Shown in pieces: positions 43,512 through 51,858 of a DNA stretch of 64,000 nt. The notes below the pieces were generated by a model. That model saw nothing but the letters and a program-made list of their open reading frames with translations. It did no database searches and was not told where the DNA came from. Each line of letters opens with the position of its first letter. The stretch's first letter is position 1. The stretch covers positions 1,178,001-1,242,000 of the forward strand of contig CAVSOT010000003.1 of the NCBI GenBank assembly GCA_963729695.1, read 5' to 3'. Made by a program: the position numbers and the translations under genes. The stretch comes from PALSA-693 sp963729695. GTDB taxonomy: Bacteria; Actinomycetota; Acidimicrobiia; Acidimicrobiales; Palsa-688.

Positions 43512-44597
43512 ATGCCATCTCAGGCTGTGGTAGCCGCGAAAGGTTCTCCGAGCGCCCCCGACGCCGGGAACCCGCTTCCGTCAGGCACGAAAGTTCGTTC
43601 GAGAGCACCGCTCCGCCTGGGTCTGGCCGGAGGCGGCACAGACGTTTCTCCGTTCTGCGATCGATACGGCGGACTCGTTCTGAATGCCACCATTGGGCGC
43701 TACTGCTACACAACAATCGAGTGTGGGGACGGGGGAGTGGTGCTCGTTTCCGCCGATCAGCACCTGACGGAACAGCTGGATTCCGAACCGCAACACCTTC
43801 GCCTTCATGCCGCCGCCTATCGCCGGGTATGCCAGACCTTCGATCTCGGTGAGCCATCTCTCACTATTGCGACGCTCGCCGAGGCACCCCCCGGCTCAGG
43901 CCTGGGATCCTCATCGACGCTCGTCGTCTCGTTGGTAGAAGCGCTCCGGGAGTTCTTCAACCTGCCGATGGGCGAGTACGAGATCGCCAGAATGGCGTAC
44001 CTGATCGAACGATCCGACTGCGGTCTGGAGGGTGGGCGCCAGGATCAGTACGCCGCGACCTTCGGCGGTTTCAACATGATGGAGTTCTTCAGCGACGATC
44101 GAACGATCGTCCAACCCCTTCGTCTGAAGGCGGCGGTCGTGAACGAATTCGAAGCCTCCATAGTTTTGTATCAGACGGGCGTTTCCCGCTCTTCCGCTAC
44201 CATCATCTCGGAGCAGACCGAGCATGTGGCCAGAAATGATCCCGAACGGATCCAGGCTACCTTGGCTCTGAAGGAGGAGGCGTCGTCCATGCGCGAGGCC
44301 CTCCTGGTCGGAGACCTCCACAGAGTCGCTGAAGTGCTGCGCTGCGGGTGGTTGGCCAAGACGCGCATCGCCAGTGGGATCAGCACCCCACACATTGAGA
44401 GAATCTTCGACATCGCGACCAGCCACGGAGCTTTAGCGGGGAAGGTCTCGGGTGCCGGCGGTGGCGGGTACATCCTTTTCATGGTTGAGCCGCACAACCG
44501 GCTGCGACTATCAGATGCGCTTTCCAAAGAATCGCCGGGGCGCGTCGAACCCGCTCACTTCGTGACTGACGGAGCGGTTTCTTGGCGGTTGCGCTGA
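43512..44597 (+). CDS. hddA: D-glycero-alpha-D-manno-heptose-7-phosphate kinase (GHMP family)
   Basis: 361 residues from the ATG at 43512. GHMP motifs are RSRAPLRLGLAGGGTDVSPF (motif 1), EAPPGSGLGSSSTLVVSLVE (motif 2, ATP loop) and GKVSGAGGGGYILFM (motif 3). The D in GGRQDQYAAT is the likely catalytic base. HddA makes heptose 1,7-bisphosphate with alpha anomeric form, the branch leading to GDP-heptose rather than the ADP-heptose of LPS. With gmhA and gmhB only the guanylyltransferase step (HddC) is not seen in this window. Confidence 0.9.
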   Translation: MPSQAVVAAKGSPSAPDAGNPLPSGTKVRSRAPLRLGLAGGGTDVSPFCDRYGGLVLNATIGRYCYTTIECGDGGVVLVSADQHLTEQLDSEPQHLRLHAAAYRRVCQTFDLGEPSLTIATLAEAPPGSGLGSSSTLVVSLVEALREFFNLPMGEYEIARMAYLIERSDCGLEGGRQDQYAATFGGFNMMEFFSDDRTIVQPLRLKAAVVNEFEASIVLYQTGVSRSSATIISEQTEHVARNDPERIQATLALKEEASSMREALLVGDLHRVAEVLRCGWLAKTRIASGISTPHIERIFDIATSHGALAGKVSGAGGGGYILFMVEPHNRLRLSDALSKESPGRVEPAHFVTDGAVSWRLR

Positions 44598-44625
44598 TTC
44601 GAGGGGCCGGACGTGGAGCCTGCCT

Positions 44626-45234
44626 CTAGATTCCGTTTCGTTTGAATGCCGCCAGCACGGATTCCGTCACTGCTTCCCTCGTCATCTCCTCCGTCACGGT
44701 GACCCGCGTCGCTGACGGGATCCCAGCGGCCGCCGCCGCGCCGGCGTCGCTGGGCTGATCTCCTACCATGACAGAACGCCGCAGGTCGATCCCGAGTTCG
44801 CTCGCGGCGAGCGTCAACATACCCGGTTCCGGTTTGCGACACCCACAAAGGGATGTGCCGTCTGTGGTGCTGGGATGGTGAGGACACCAATAGATGGCGT
44901 CGAGATCGATACTCCGTGCGTGGAGCTGATCGAGCAGGGCTGCGTGCACCGAGATGACCTGCCCGGGAGTCGCCAATCCTTGCGCGATACACCCTTGATT
45001 GCTGACTACCACGAGCAGGGCACCCAGGTCGAAGGCCCGGCGAGTGGCCTCGAGCGCCACGTCCAGCACCTCCAGAGAGGCCGGGTCCGTCACATACCCG
45101 TTGACCACCCGCCGGTTGATCACTCCGTCCCTGTCCAGGAAGAGAGCGGGGCGAAGCTCACCGGAAGGACGCCGTCCGAGCAACATGCGGTACGGCCCAC
45201 TCGGGAGGGCGCTGATCCCGCCCATCATGTCCAC
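44626..45234 (-). CDS. gmhB: D-glycero-D-manno-heptose 1,7-bisphosphate 7-phosphatase (HAD family)
   Basis: 202 residues. HAD motif I is FLDRDGVIN, motif II VVVSNQGCIAQG, and the later motif GDQPSDAGAAAAAG. The zinc loop typical of GmhB is CPHHPSTTDGTSLCGC. It removes the 7-phosphate from heptose 1,7-bisphosphate. The ORF start at 45234 overlaps the end of the glycosyltransferase at 45225 by ten bases; a start at 45186 (MLLGRRPSGE) is also possible. It converges on hddA with a 28-base gap. Confidence 0.9.
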   Translation of the reverse strand: MDMMGGISALPSGPYRMLLGRRPSGELRPALFLDRDGVINRRVVNGYVTDPASLEVLDVALEATRRAFDLGALLVVVSNQGCIAQGLATPGQVISVHAALLDQLHARSIDLDAIYWCPHHPSTTDGTSLCGCRKPEPGMLTLAASELGIDLRRSVMVGDQPSDAGAAAAAGIPSATRVTVTEEMTREAVTESVLAAFKRNGI

Positions 45235-46334
45235 CTGGCCCTGGGTGGCGGGGTGGCCCCCTCGACGAAATCAGCCAGAGCGGAGATCAGGCGGGATGCC
45301 GACGTATCGAGGCTGAAAGCCGCCGCCCGGTCGCGCCCGGCCTCGATCAGCTTCTGCCGACCGGGCTCGTCGGACAGAAGAGCCTGCACGGTCGCCGCCA
45401 CTGCGAGGGGGTCTTTGTCGCTGATCACGATCCCGGCATCGGCGATCGTCTCCGGCACGGCAGCTGCCGCGAACCCGACGACCGGGACCCCGAGCTCCAT
45501 GGCCTCTACGATCGGCACGCAGAACCCCTCGTGCTCCGACAGGCAGACGAACACATCGGCAGCCTGGATGTGGGCGAGAAGCTCCGGAAATGGCGCTGAC
45601 TCCGCGAACTCGACGAAGTCTCCCAGGCCCAGATCCTCGACCAGACCCTCGAGCGCCCGCCGATATCGAGGGGAGGTGACGGCCCCGACCAGGCTTAGCC
45701 TGGCATCGGGTGAGTAAAGCCGCCGGTAGATCGCAAATCCGGCGATGACATCGTGCTGGCACTTATGCGGAGCGATTCGGCCCACGAACAGCCAGCGCGG
45801 GCACCCGAGCGATCGCAGCCGGGCCAGGGTTCGGGCATCCGCTGATCGGTGGAAGTCCGAGAGGTCGAGCATCAAGGGTGACACCGCCGTTCGGCGATAG
45901 CCCAGCTCGATCAGCTCACCCTCATTGTACGCCGAGTCGGCCAACGCCAGCCCCGTGACGGGGGCCAGGCTAGCCAGCTGGACCCGGGCTAGTTGCGTGC
46001 TCGTGACCGCCGTCGGCTCCCACCCAACGAAGTACCGGGACGGGGTGATGTTGTGGTAGGAGAGCGTTATCGCTTGCCCGGCCCGAGCGGAGCGGACCAG
46101 CCAGGGGGCCATGGCCGAGTCGGTTGACGCATGGTAAAGGATAACCCGGCACTGATCGGCCGCCGGGTCGCACCCTTCGAACGGCTCTCCTTCGGAAGTG
46201 AGCCGCGAGTCGACGTGCTCGTAGTAGGTCGTCGACTCGTAGCCGGCGTCGAGCAGCGCCCTTCGGGTCTGTACGACGTGGTTGCTGATGGCGTCGTACT
46301 TGACGAAGCTCGGTACGAACTGGTCTATACGCAC
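45225..46334 (-). CDS. Family-4 glycosyltransferase
   Basis: 369 residues from the GTG at 46334 (VRIDQFVPSFVKYDAISNHV), the normal opening of this subgroup; an ORF extension to 46415 overlaps the upstream gene. The C-terminal domain has LFVGRIAPHKCQHDVI and CLSEHEGFCVPIVEAMELG (the donor-binding E-G-x4-E-x3 region). An N-terminal YHNITPSRYF motif is typical of clusters making surface polysaccharides. It probably adds a sugar, perhaps heptose, to the chain made by this locus. Confidence 0.9.
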   Translation of the reverse strand: MRIDQFVPSFVKYDAISNHVVQTRRALLDAGYESTTYYEHVDSRLTSEGEPFEGCDPAADQCRVILYHASTDSAMAPWLVRSARAGQAITLSYHNITPSRYFVGWEPTAVTSTQLARVQLASLAPVTGLALADSAYNEGELIELGYRRTAVSPLMLDLSDFHRSADARTLARLRSLGCPRWLFVGRIAPHKCQHDVIAGFAIYRRLYSPDARLSLVGAVTSPRYRRALEGLVEDLGLGDFVEFAESAPFPELLAHIQAADVFVCLSEHEGFCVPIVEAMELGVPVVGFAAAAVPETIADAGIVISDKDPLAVAATVQALLSDEPGRQKLIEAGRDRAAAFSLDTSASRLISALADFVEGATPPPRARWT

Positions 46335-46345
46335 AAGCGGGCCCA

Positions 46346-46866
46346 CTAGGAGTCTGGCCGGTACTGCTTGAGGGTTCGAACCCGCTCGGCGATCGCTGCC
46401 AGCTGGCGTTTCCACCGGGCGGTCTGGTCCTCGAGCCGCTCAAGGCGGTCGAGGATCAGCTGGCCGGGGTGACTCACCGTCTGGCCGAACGAGGCAATCT
46501 GCCCCCCGATGAAGCGGAGGTACCACCTGACGAGTCTTTTGACCCCGGCCTTTGTCCGCCGGGCCGACGGGTAATGCGACGCGGTAGGGGCGTCGAGTCA
46601 ATGTCGGACAGCTCTTCGACCGCGGCGAGGGCCGAGGTCGCGTCGTCGTCGGCATGCTGGCTGAGCCGGTCGGTCGCTGCTCTCACTCGGAGCAGATAGC
46701 CCTGTGCGACGCTCTTGAGCCGGGTTGCTCCGGCGGCCAGATCAATCGAGGTTTTCGGGCACCAGAGGACTCGAGGGCAGAACACATCATCAGGGAGGTT
46801 GGCGAGGCGCGGGCTCGCCTGACCTCCAGGTAACCGTATCAGCAGGGTCGATGGGCGGAATCTCAT
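46346..46866 (-). pseudogene. Protein of sugar-locus type, function unknown, one frameshift
   Basis: The first frame reads FCPRVLWCPKTSIDLAAGAT then ATDRLSQHADDDATSALAAV. Near 46550-46590 it must shift to reach RLVRWYLRFIGGQIASFGQT, then LERLEDQTARWKRQLAAIAE to the stop at 46346. The second part, an amphipathic RWYLRFIxxQ-F segment followed by a coiled coil, is common in helper proteins of glycosyltransferase clusters. It is placed between a methyltransferase and a glycosyltransferase on the same strand. One base appears to be missing. No function is proposed. Confidence 0.5.
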
Positions 46867-46931
46867 CGGTTCATGGGACGGCCTACCCGGTTGACGCAGA
46901 CAGACTCATCCAGGCCGATCGGTGCCACCCG

Positions 46932-47960
46932 TTATGGGACGATTTCGCCCTCTGGGCGGCTGCGGTAGAGGAAGCTGGGTAGCTTCTCCTTTGGTACCCG
47001 GCGGGGCCGGGCGCGGACGAACATGTATTGGCCGAGTTCGTGGCGGCGGAAGTCGACCAGCGGCGCAACGGATTGATATCGGGGCCAGACAGTGGGATCG
47101 CTGGGGTGTCCGTCAGCGGTGAACGAGCGGTCTACTTCGAAGCCCGTGAATTCGAGCAGCCGGTATACGTCATCGGGGGTGTACTCCCGGTTGTGACGGC
47201 CGTAGGGCCCGTACCCGGAGTACTGGTCGAAGATGTTGGGGGCTCCGTTCACCAGGGATAGTACGTTCTCGATGCGCAATACGTTCGGCGTGGTTAGCAC
47301 GAGCAGGCCGCTCGGTTTGAGCGCCAGATGGATCTTGCGCATCACGGAAACGGGATCCATGAGGAGGTGTTCGAGAATCTCGCAGAACACCACGACATCG
47401 AATCTGTGGGCGTCGAAGGGAAAGTCGTCTTCCTCCACGTTGAACAGCTGTGACCGCCATTCCGTCTCGATCCGACCCGCTCCCCTCGGATCGAGATACG
47501 AGAGCCTCTCGACCGTTTCGCCTCGGTAACCGTAGAAGTTCGCGAGGGTCAGTTCGAGGTTCGTGTAGTGCGCCAGGAGATACGTCATGAAGTACGGATT
47601 GGCACCCAGCTCGAGACACGATCCCGACTCGTCGCGCACCAGACCCCAGGTGTGGAGGAACCGCGAGATCGCCTCGCTCACATAGCCCGTCAGGTGGCCC
47701 TCAGGCTCCCCATTCACCGACCAGGACCGAAACGCCTCCTCGAGCTGGACGGCCGACACCCCAACGGGAACCGGGACAGGAGGGGACTGCCACACCGGTT
47801 CCGACCCGGCAACCGCGGCCCCGGGTTCGCCCGACCCGAGCGCAGCAAGCAGAGTGCTACTACTTCGACGAATGGCATCCTGCACCGCAATCGGGCTGGC
47901 CCGCAGACCCCGACCGCCCAGATGGCGCACCTTTTTTCTAACTTTGCTCATCGTCTCCAC
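46932..47960 (-). CDS. SAM-dependent methyltransferase of the surface-sugar locus
   Basis: 342 residues. A roughly 110-residue N-terminal part (PIAVQDAIRRSSSTLLAALG) precedes the domain. The SAM loop is SCLELGANPYFMTYLLAHY, the next acidic strand is NLELTLANFYGY, and the post-loop motif is FDVVVFCEILEHLLMDP with ALKPSGLLVLTTPN. It is a Methyltransf_23-like domain. The tail (RARPRRVPKEKLPSFLYRSR) is basic. It likely modifies the glycan or its lipid carrier. Confidence 0.85.
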   Translation of the reverse strand: METMSKVRKKVRHLGGRGLRASPIAVQDAIRRSSSTLLAALGSGEPGAAVAGSEPVWQSPPVPVPVGVSAVQLEEAFRSWSVNGEPEGHLTGYVSEAISRFLHTWGLVRDESGSCLELGANPYFMTYLLAHYTNLELTLANFYGYRGETVERLSYLDPRGAGRIETEWRSQLFNVEEDDFPFDAHRFDVVVFCEILEHLLMDPVSVMRKIHLALKPSGLLVLTTPNVLRIENVLSLVNGAPNIFDQYSGYGPYGRHNREYTPDDVYRLLEFTGFEVDRSFTADGHPSDPTVWPRYQSVAPLVDFRRHELGQYMFVRARPRRVPKEKLPSFLYRSRPEGEIVP

Positions 47961-48157
47961 CAGGCCCCTGCCAATGAAGGTCTCTCACGATCGTGACCGG
48001 CATACCAACGTATCTGAACGCCTCGTCCGGGACGGGCGCAAGAACCCACCGAGCGACGATCCGCGGCAAGGATTCCCGGCTCACACCCAGAATCTAGCCC
48101 GCCCACTTCGACCCCAGGTTCAGCGGCGTCAAGGCACCGACCTGTCCCACGGCCTGG

Positions 48158-48798
48158 CTACAGAAAGCCGATCCGCGACAGCGGCCATACCAGGATGAAC
48201 GCCCGCCCGATAAACAGGCTCCCCGAGACGGGGCCGATGAACCTCGAATCGGCGGAGTCGGTGCGATTGTCTCCGAGCATGAAGTACTCCCCAGCGGGAA
48301 TCCGGCAGGATCCGGGCGGTGAGGGCAGGCAGCCGGGGATGCTGGAAGGGAACACGGTCACCCCTTGGTCGACTTTCGGGAGCCAGGGTTGGGGTAGATA
48401 CCGGCCGTCGATGTACACCTGACCGTCGCGAGCGGAGATCGTTTCGCCAGGGAGGCCGATGACCGCGCTTTACCAGGTCGGTGATGCCCGGGGTGGTGTC
48501 GTCGGCGAGGTTTCTTGAAGACCACGACGTCGCCCCGATGGACGTTGTGGAAGTGGTAGCTCAGCTTGTTCACGAGGAGCCGGTCGTGGTCCTTGAGGGT
48601 CGGTTCCATGGACCCGGACGGGATGCTGAAGGGCTGGACGACGAAGGCCCTGATGAGGAAGGCGGCGAGCACCGCCACCGCCACGATGGCCGCCCATTCG
48701 AGGATGACTCGGGTCGCCGAATGCGACTTCGGGCTCGCCGGCGGCCCGGGGTCCACTGCAGCACTCTCCGGATCGGTCAGGTCAGGTGGAACTGACAA
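48158..48798 (-). pseudogene. lepB: Signal peptidase I with two one-base frameshifts
   Basis: The N-terminal frame has a membrane anchor (VILEWAAIVAVAVLAAFLIR), the catalytic Ser in QPFSIPSGSMEPTLKDHDRL, and NKLSYHFHNVHRGDVVVFKK. An extra base in CCTCGCC (near 48510) and another in AAGCGCGGTC (near 48470) break the frame. With both removed the text reads VIGLPGETISARDGQVYIDG and then the second half, PAGEYFMLGDNRTDSADSRF (box E), to the stop at 48158. The catalytic Lys is expected in the broken part (LVKRVIG). An essential protease would hardly be dead, so sequence error is likely. Confidence 0.88.
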
Positions 48799-48825
48799 GG
48801 ACGCCGCGCCAAATCATGCTGAGTT

Positions 48826-49086
48826 TCAAGCCCCGGAACGAGCTGCCCGTCCAACGTTCACGGCGGTGACAGCCACAGGGTGCTGACCGCCTGGCGCCTC
48901 CCCGCTTGCCGCTGGGAGGAACGACAGCCATGCGACCATGGCGACCACCACGCAGGCCGCCGTCTGGACGGCACGTTGCTGATGCCGTGAACGGCGGTCA
49001 CTGCGGCGTTCGACCTCGGCGAGCAACCGGGCGAAGTCTTCGTCTGCATAGACGATCGGGGCGTCATCGACCAGGCCTATGGTCAC
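48826..49086 (-). CDS. Small membrane protein, probable partner of the ECF sigma factor
   Basis: 86 residues from a GTG at 49086, eight bases after the sigma factor stop. The N-terminal cytosolic part is acidic (VDDAPIVYADEDFARLLAEV), one transmembrane segment follows (TAACVVVAMVAWLSFLPAAS), and a short outer tail completes it. The layout is that of a minimal anti-sigma protein, though no zinc-binding HxxxCxxC is seen. Role inferred from operon position. Confidence 0.6.
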   Translation of the reverse strand: MTIGLVDDAPIVYADEDFARLLAEVERRSDRRSRHQQRAVQTAACVVVAMVAWLSFLPAASGEAPGGQHPVAVTAVNVGRAARSGA

Positions 49087-49093
49087 CGTCGGG

Positions 49094-49580
49094 TCAGAGC
49101 AGGGCCGCAAGGTCACGCTCCTTCCGGTCAGGTTCCAGGCGCAAGCGGAGCACGGCCAGCCCCCGCCGCAAGTGGGTCTTTACCGTGCCGTGGCTGATCT
49201 GCAACGCCATGGCCACCTCGACCTCGCTCAGACCCAGGAGATGGCGCAGTACGACCACCTCCCGCTGTCGGCGAGGCAAGGCCGTCAGCGCCCAGCCGAG
49301 CATCTCCCGAGTCGCCACCGTCTCGGCGAGGTCGACCCCTTCCGCGGCGGTGACCGGCCGAGCCACGCGGCGGCAGGTGCCGGATCGCCTCGTTGACCGA
49401 GACCCGAAGCACCCACAAGTCGCGCCACTCCTCGCCAGCAAGGTCGGCCCACCGCAGGTGCGCCTTGGTCAACGCCTCCACGGCGGCATCCTCCGCCGAA
49501 GTCCGCTCGCCAGTGACTCGCTGCGCCGCCGCCACGGCCCGAGGCAACAGCCGACGGAAGAAGACCTCAAATCGCTCCAC
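49094..49580 (-). pseudogene. ECF RNA polymerase sigma factor with one frameshift
   Basis: Region 2 is readable as VERFEVFFRRLLPRAVAAAQ and SAEDAAVEALTKAHLRWADL. Near 49370 an extra C (in CTGCCGCCGCG) shifts the frame, after which region 4 continues: LTALPRRQREVVVLRHLLGL then EVAMALQISHGTVKTHLRRG. With one base removed the length fits a small ECF (SigE/SigM-like). The start is uncertain: GTG at 49580 or 49607. The downstream membrane protein is the probable anti-sigma. Downstream targets are unknown. Confidence 0.8.
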
Positions 49581-49886
49581 CGACCCCGCCGCGACGTCGG
49601 TCCCCACCTCGGCGCGCTCATTACCCCTATAACCCTGGCACGCCCTGGTCTGGATGACATCGAGCTCTCGAACCGAAGCCCAATCATAGTTCGACTTACG
49701 GTCTATCTCGAACTTAGCCCCGACCCGTAGTTCGAGTTGGCCGCTATCCCGTACCAACCTGGCTCGTGGTCCGGGATGTGGGCCGATGGGTGACGGCACC
49801 CGCTTGCGGCTGGGCCGGGACGGGGCTGCGGTTCTCGCCTTCTGTGTGGCCCTGGCCTTGGCTCGCGCGTCGGGAGGGATGCTGGA

Positions 49887-50416
49887 GTGAGGGGCCGCTT
49901 CGAAGATCGGGTATGGGAGTACCGTTCCGATCTGTACGCCCCGGCTGCCTACCGCAAAGGGTGCCGCTACCAAGCGTTCGTACCTGACGGCCTGATCGGT
50001 GAGCGCTTCAGCCTGCCGGCCGACCTGTCGGGGGTGGTCTCCGACGCCGAGGGGGAGATCCGGGCGTTGAGCTCTTCGGCAGTTCCAGCCGCCCGGTCGG
50101 CCGCCACGGTCCGGCGCTATCTGGGCCGAGCGCTTGAGTTGAAAGCGTCGTGGCGTCAGTCGCTAGCCGCGAGCCCCAGCGTGCGCCGCGGGCGGATGCT
50201 GCGGCCTGGGCGTTGATCGACGTGCTGGTCGGTCAGCCAGTGGTGAACCTGCCAGTGGCGGTGGCGTTGACCGGAAGGGTGAAGTCCTCGGTGAATGCAG
50301 CCATCGGCCAGCTGGTCAACGTCGGGGTGCTCATTCCGCTGTCGGAAGCGGCTCGAAATCGCTCGTGGGAGGCTGCCGGTTTGCTCGACCTGATCGCTGG
50401 TTTCGAAGGAGGCTGA
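49887..50416 (+). pseudogene. Fic-family protein remnant with the catalytic core deleted
   Basis: The N-terminus (RGRFEDRVWEYRSDLYAPAA to LSGVVSDAEGEIRAL) matches the start of actinobacterial Fic proteins. The C-terminus (in another frame after about 50185: ALIDVLVGQPVVNLPVAVAL, then NRSWEAAGLLDLIAGFEGG) matches their winged-helix end. The HPFxxGNG core, roughly 200 residues, is absent. The two ends are joined near 50095. It can no longer transfer AMP and is a decayed toxin- or modifier-type gene. Confidence 0.7.
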
Positions 50417-50535
50417 GGCTCTGGGGGCCATCCGCATCGCTGGAGTTCGCAACGGGCAAGCGGTTTCTCGTCCCGGACCCTCATAGCTATGGGGATGACG
50501 CAGCACAGGTCAGCCCAGCGGCGTAGGGTTTCGCG

Positions 50536-51597
50536 GTGATCGTTGACGCGCTGGTGATGACCCCGGACGAGTTCGCCGGGGCGACGGGATGGGAGATCAA
50601 GCCCGAAGGGGTCTGCAAGGCGGACCGCTGCGTCTCGTTGCCCGACGGGGCCCGCTTGGCGGACGGGAAGGTCGACGCGGTGGCCGTGGCCGAGCGGCTT
50701 GGCATGGCGGTGGTCGGCAATGAGCGCCTTGGCGTGTGGGCGATCGGGCCAGAGTCGGGAGGTCGGGTGCTGGACAGCGCCCAAATGCCTGACCTTGTCC
50801 TCCCCGACTTCGACGGGAAGGTCTTCGATCTGGCGTCGCTGCGCGGCCAGAAGGTGGTGATGATCGCTTGGGGGTCGTACTGAGGCTGCCGCTTCGACCT
50901 GCCCGTGTGGCAGGCTCTCCACGAGGAGCTCTCTGGCCGAGGGTTCTCGATGGTGACCGTGGCGCTGGACAGCAACGTTGAAGCGGCACGGCCTTTCGTA
51001 GAAGCGGCGCGGCCCATGCATCCGTCCCTGGTCGACTCCAACCTGACGCTGGTCGACCGGTTCGGGATCACCAACGTGCCGTTCGGTATCTGGATCGACG
51101 AGCAGGGCACGATCGTGCGGCCAGCAGAGGTGGCGTTCGCTCTGAGGGAGGGCGGGGAACAGGAGCAGCGGAACCGTCAGCAGTCCTCCGCCCAGATTCC
51201 CGAGGAGCGGCGGAAGGTCATCGAGGAGATGATGAGATCGGTCGGCGAGCCGGGGCGGTACGGGGCTGCGGTGCGCGACTGGGTCGCCAAAGGTGAGAAG
51301 AGCCGTTTTGTCCTCTCTCCGGTGGAGGTGGTGGAGCGGTCGCGGGCCCGTCCGATCGAGCAGGGGCAGGCGGCCTCCCACTTCGAGCTCGCCATGCATC
51401 TGTGCCGCACTGGTGCGACCGACGCGGCGGCTGATCACTTCCGGCAGGCGCACCGCCTCGACCCGACCAATTGGAGCTACGTCCGCGACGTGTCCAGCCT
51501 TGGCGATCCTGCGCTCAAAGGGGTGTTCGGACGGGACATGTTGGAGGAGGTCGCAGTCGTCGGAGCCGAAACCTTCTACCCACCGCTTATCCTGTAA
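50536..51597 (+). CDS. Thioredoxin-fold (TlpA/AhpC-like) protein, probable selenoprotein with UGA at 50881
   Basis: Two reading frames, 50536-50880 and 50884-51597, are in the same phase and separated only by the UGA at 50881-50883. Together they give 353 residues (start 50536 GTG; 50557 ATG is an alternative). The first half has MTPDEFAGATGWEIKPEGVC and the beta strand VVMIAWGSY, the second begins GCRFDLPVWQALHEELSG. In relatives the place of the stop is the first cysteine of a C-G-C-R redox motif. Residues DRFGITNVPFGIWIDEQG form the cis-Pro part of the thioredoxin fold, and the C-terminus is helical. A SECIS-like hairpin follows at 50898-50914. Selenocysteine at residue 116 is the best reading; a Cys-to-stop error cannot be excluded without reads. 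Confidence 0.75.
50898..50914 (+). promoter_or_regulatory. SECIS-like hairpin downstream of the in-frame UGA
   Basis: CCTGCC (50898-50903), loop CGTGT (50904-50908), GGCAGG (50909-50914): six perfect base pairs with a GU-containing loop. It starts 14 bases after the UGA and its loop is about 21 bases from it. This is within the range known for bacterial SECIS elements (UGA-to-loop distance about 16-37 bases, G near the loop start). SelB would bind here. Activity is inferred, not shown. Confidence 0.55.
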
Positions 51598-51858
51598 CCG
51601 GGCCCACCGGGCGGGTCACAGGGATGTGACCGGATGCACCGGCTGCTTGTGGGGAGGTCCGTCGCTCAGAAGGCAACGGACCGGCCCCGCGACGGGCAGG
51701 GGCCGTCATCGCAGTTGTGAACGTGTCCCGGCGTGCCGGGTCTGTGGGTGTCGATTGGGGTGGCGCTCTACCCCTGCTCTAGTGACGCTCGACCAAGTCT
51801 CTACCGGGCACCGGCATGTTGGCGTGAGTCATATTGCCGTTACGGGAGGGATGGACAC

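Noticed and set aside
50881..50883. Reading this UGA as an ordinary stop and calling two separate genes
   Set aside because: Both parts are needed for one thioredoxin fold, are in the same frame, and the stop lies at the redox Cys position with a hairpin after it.
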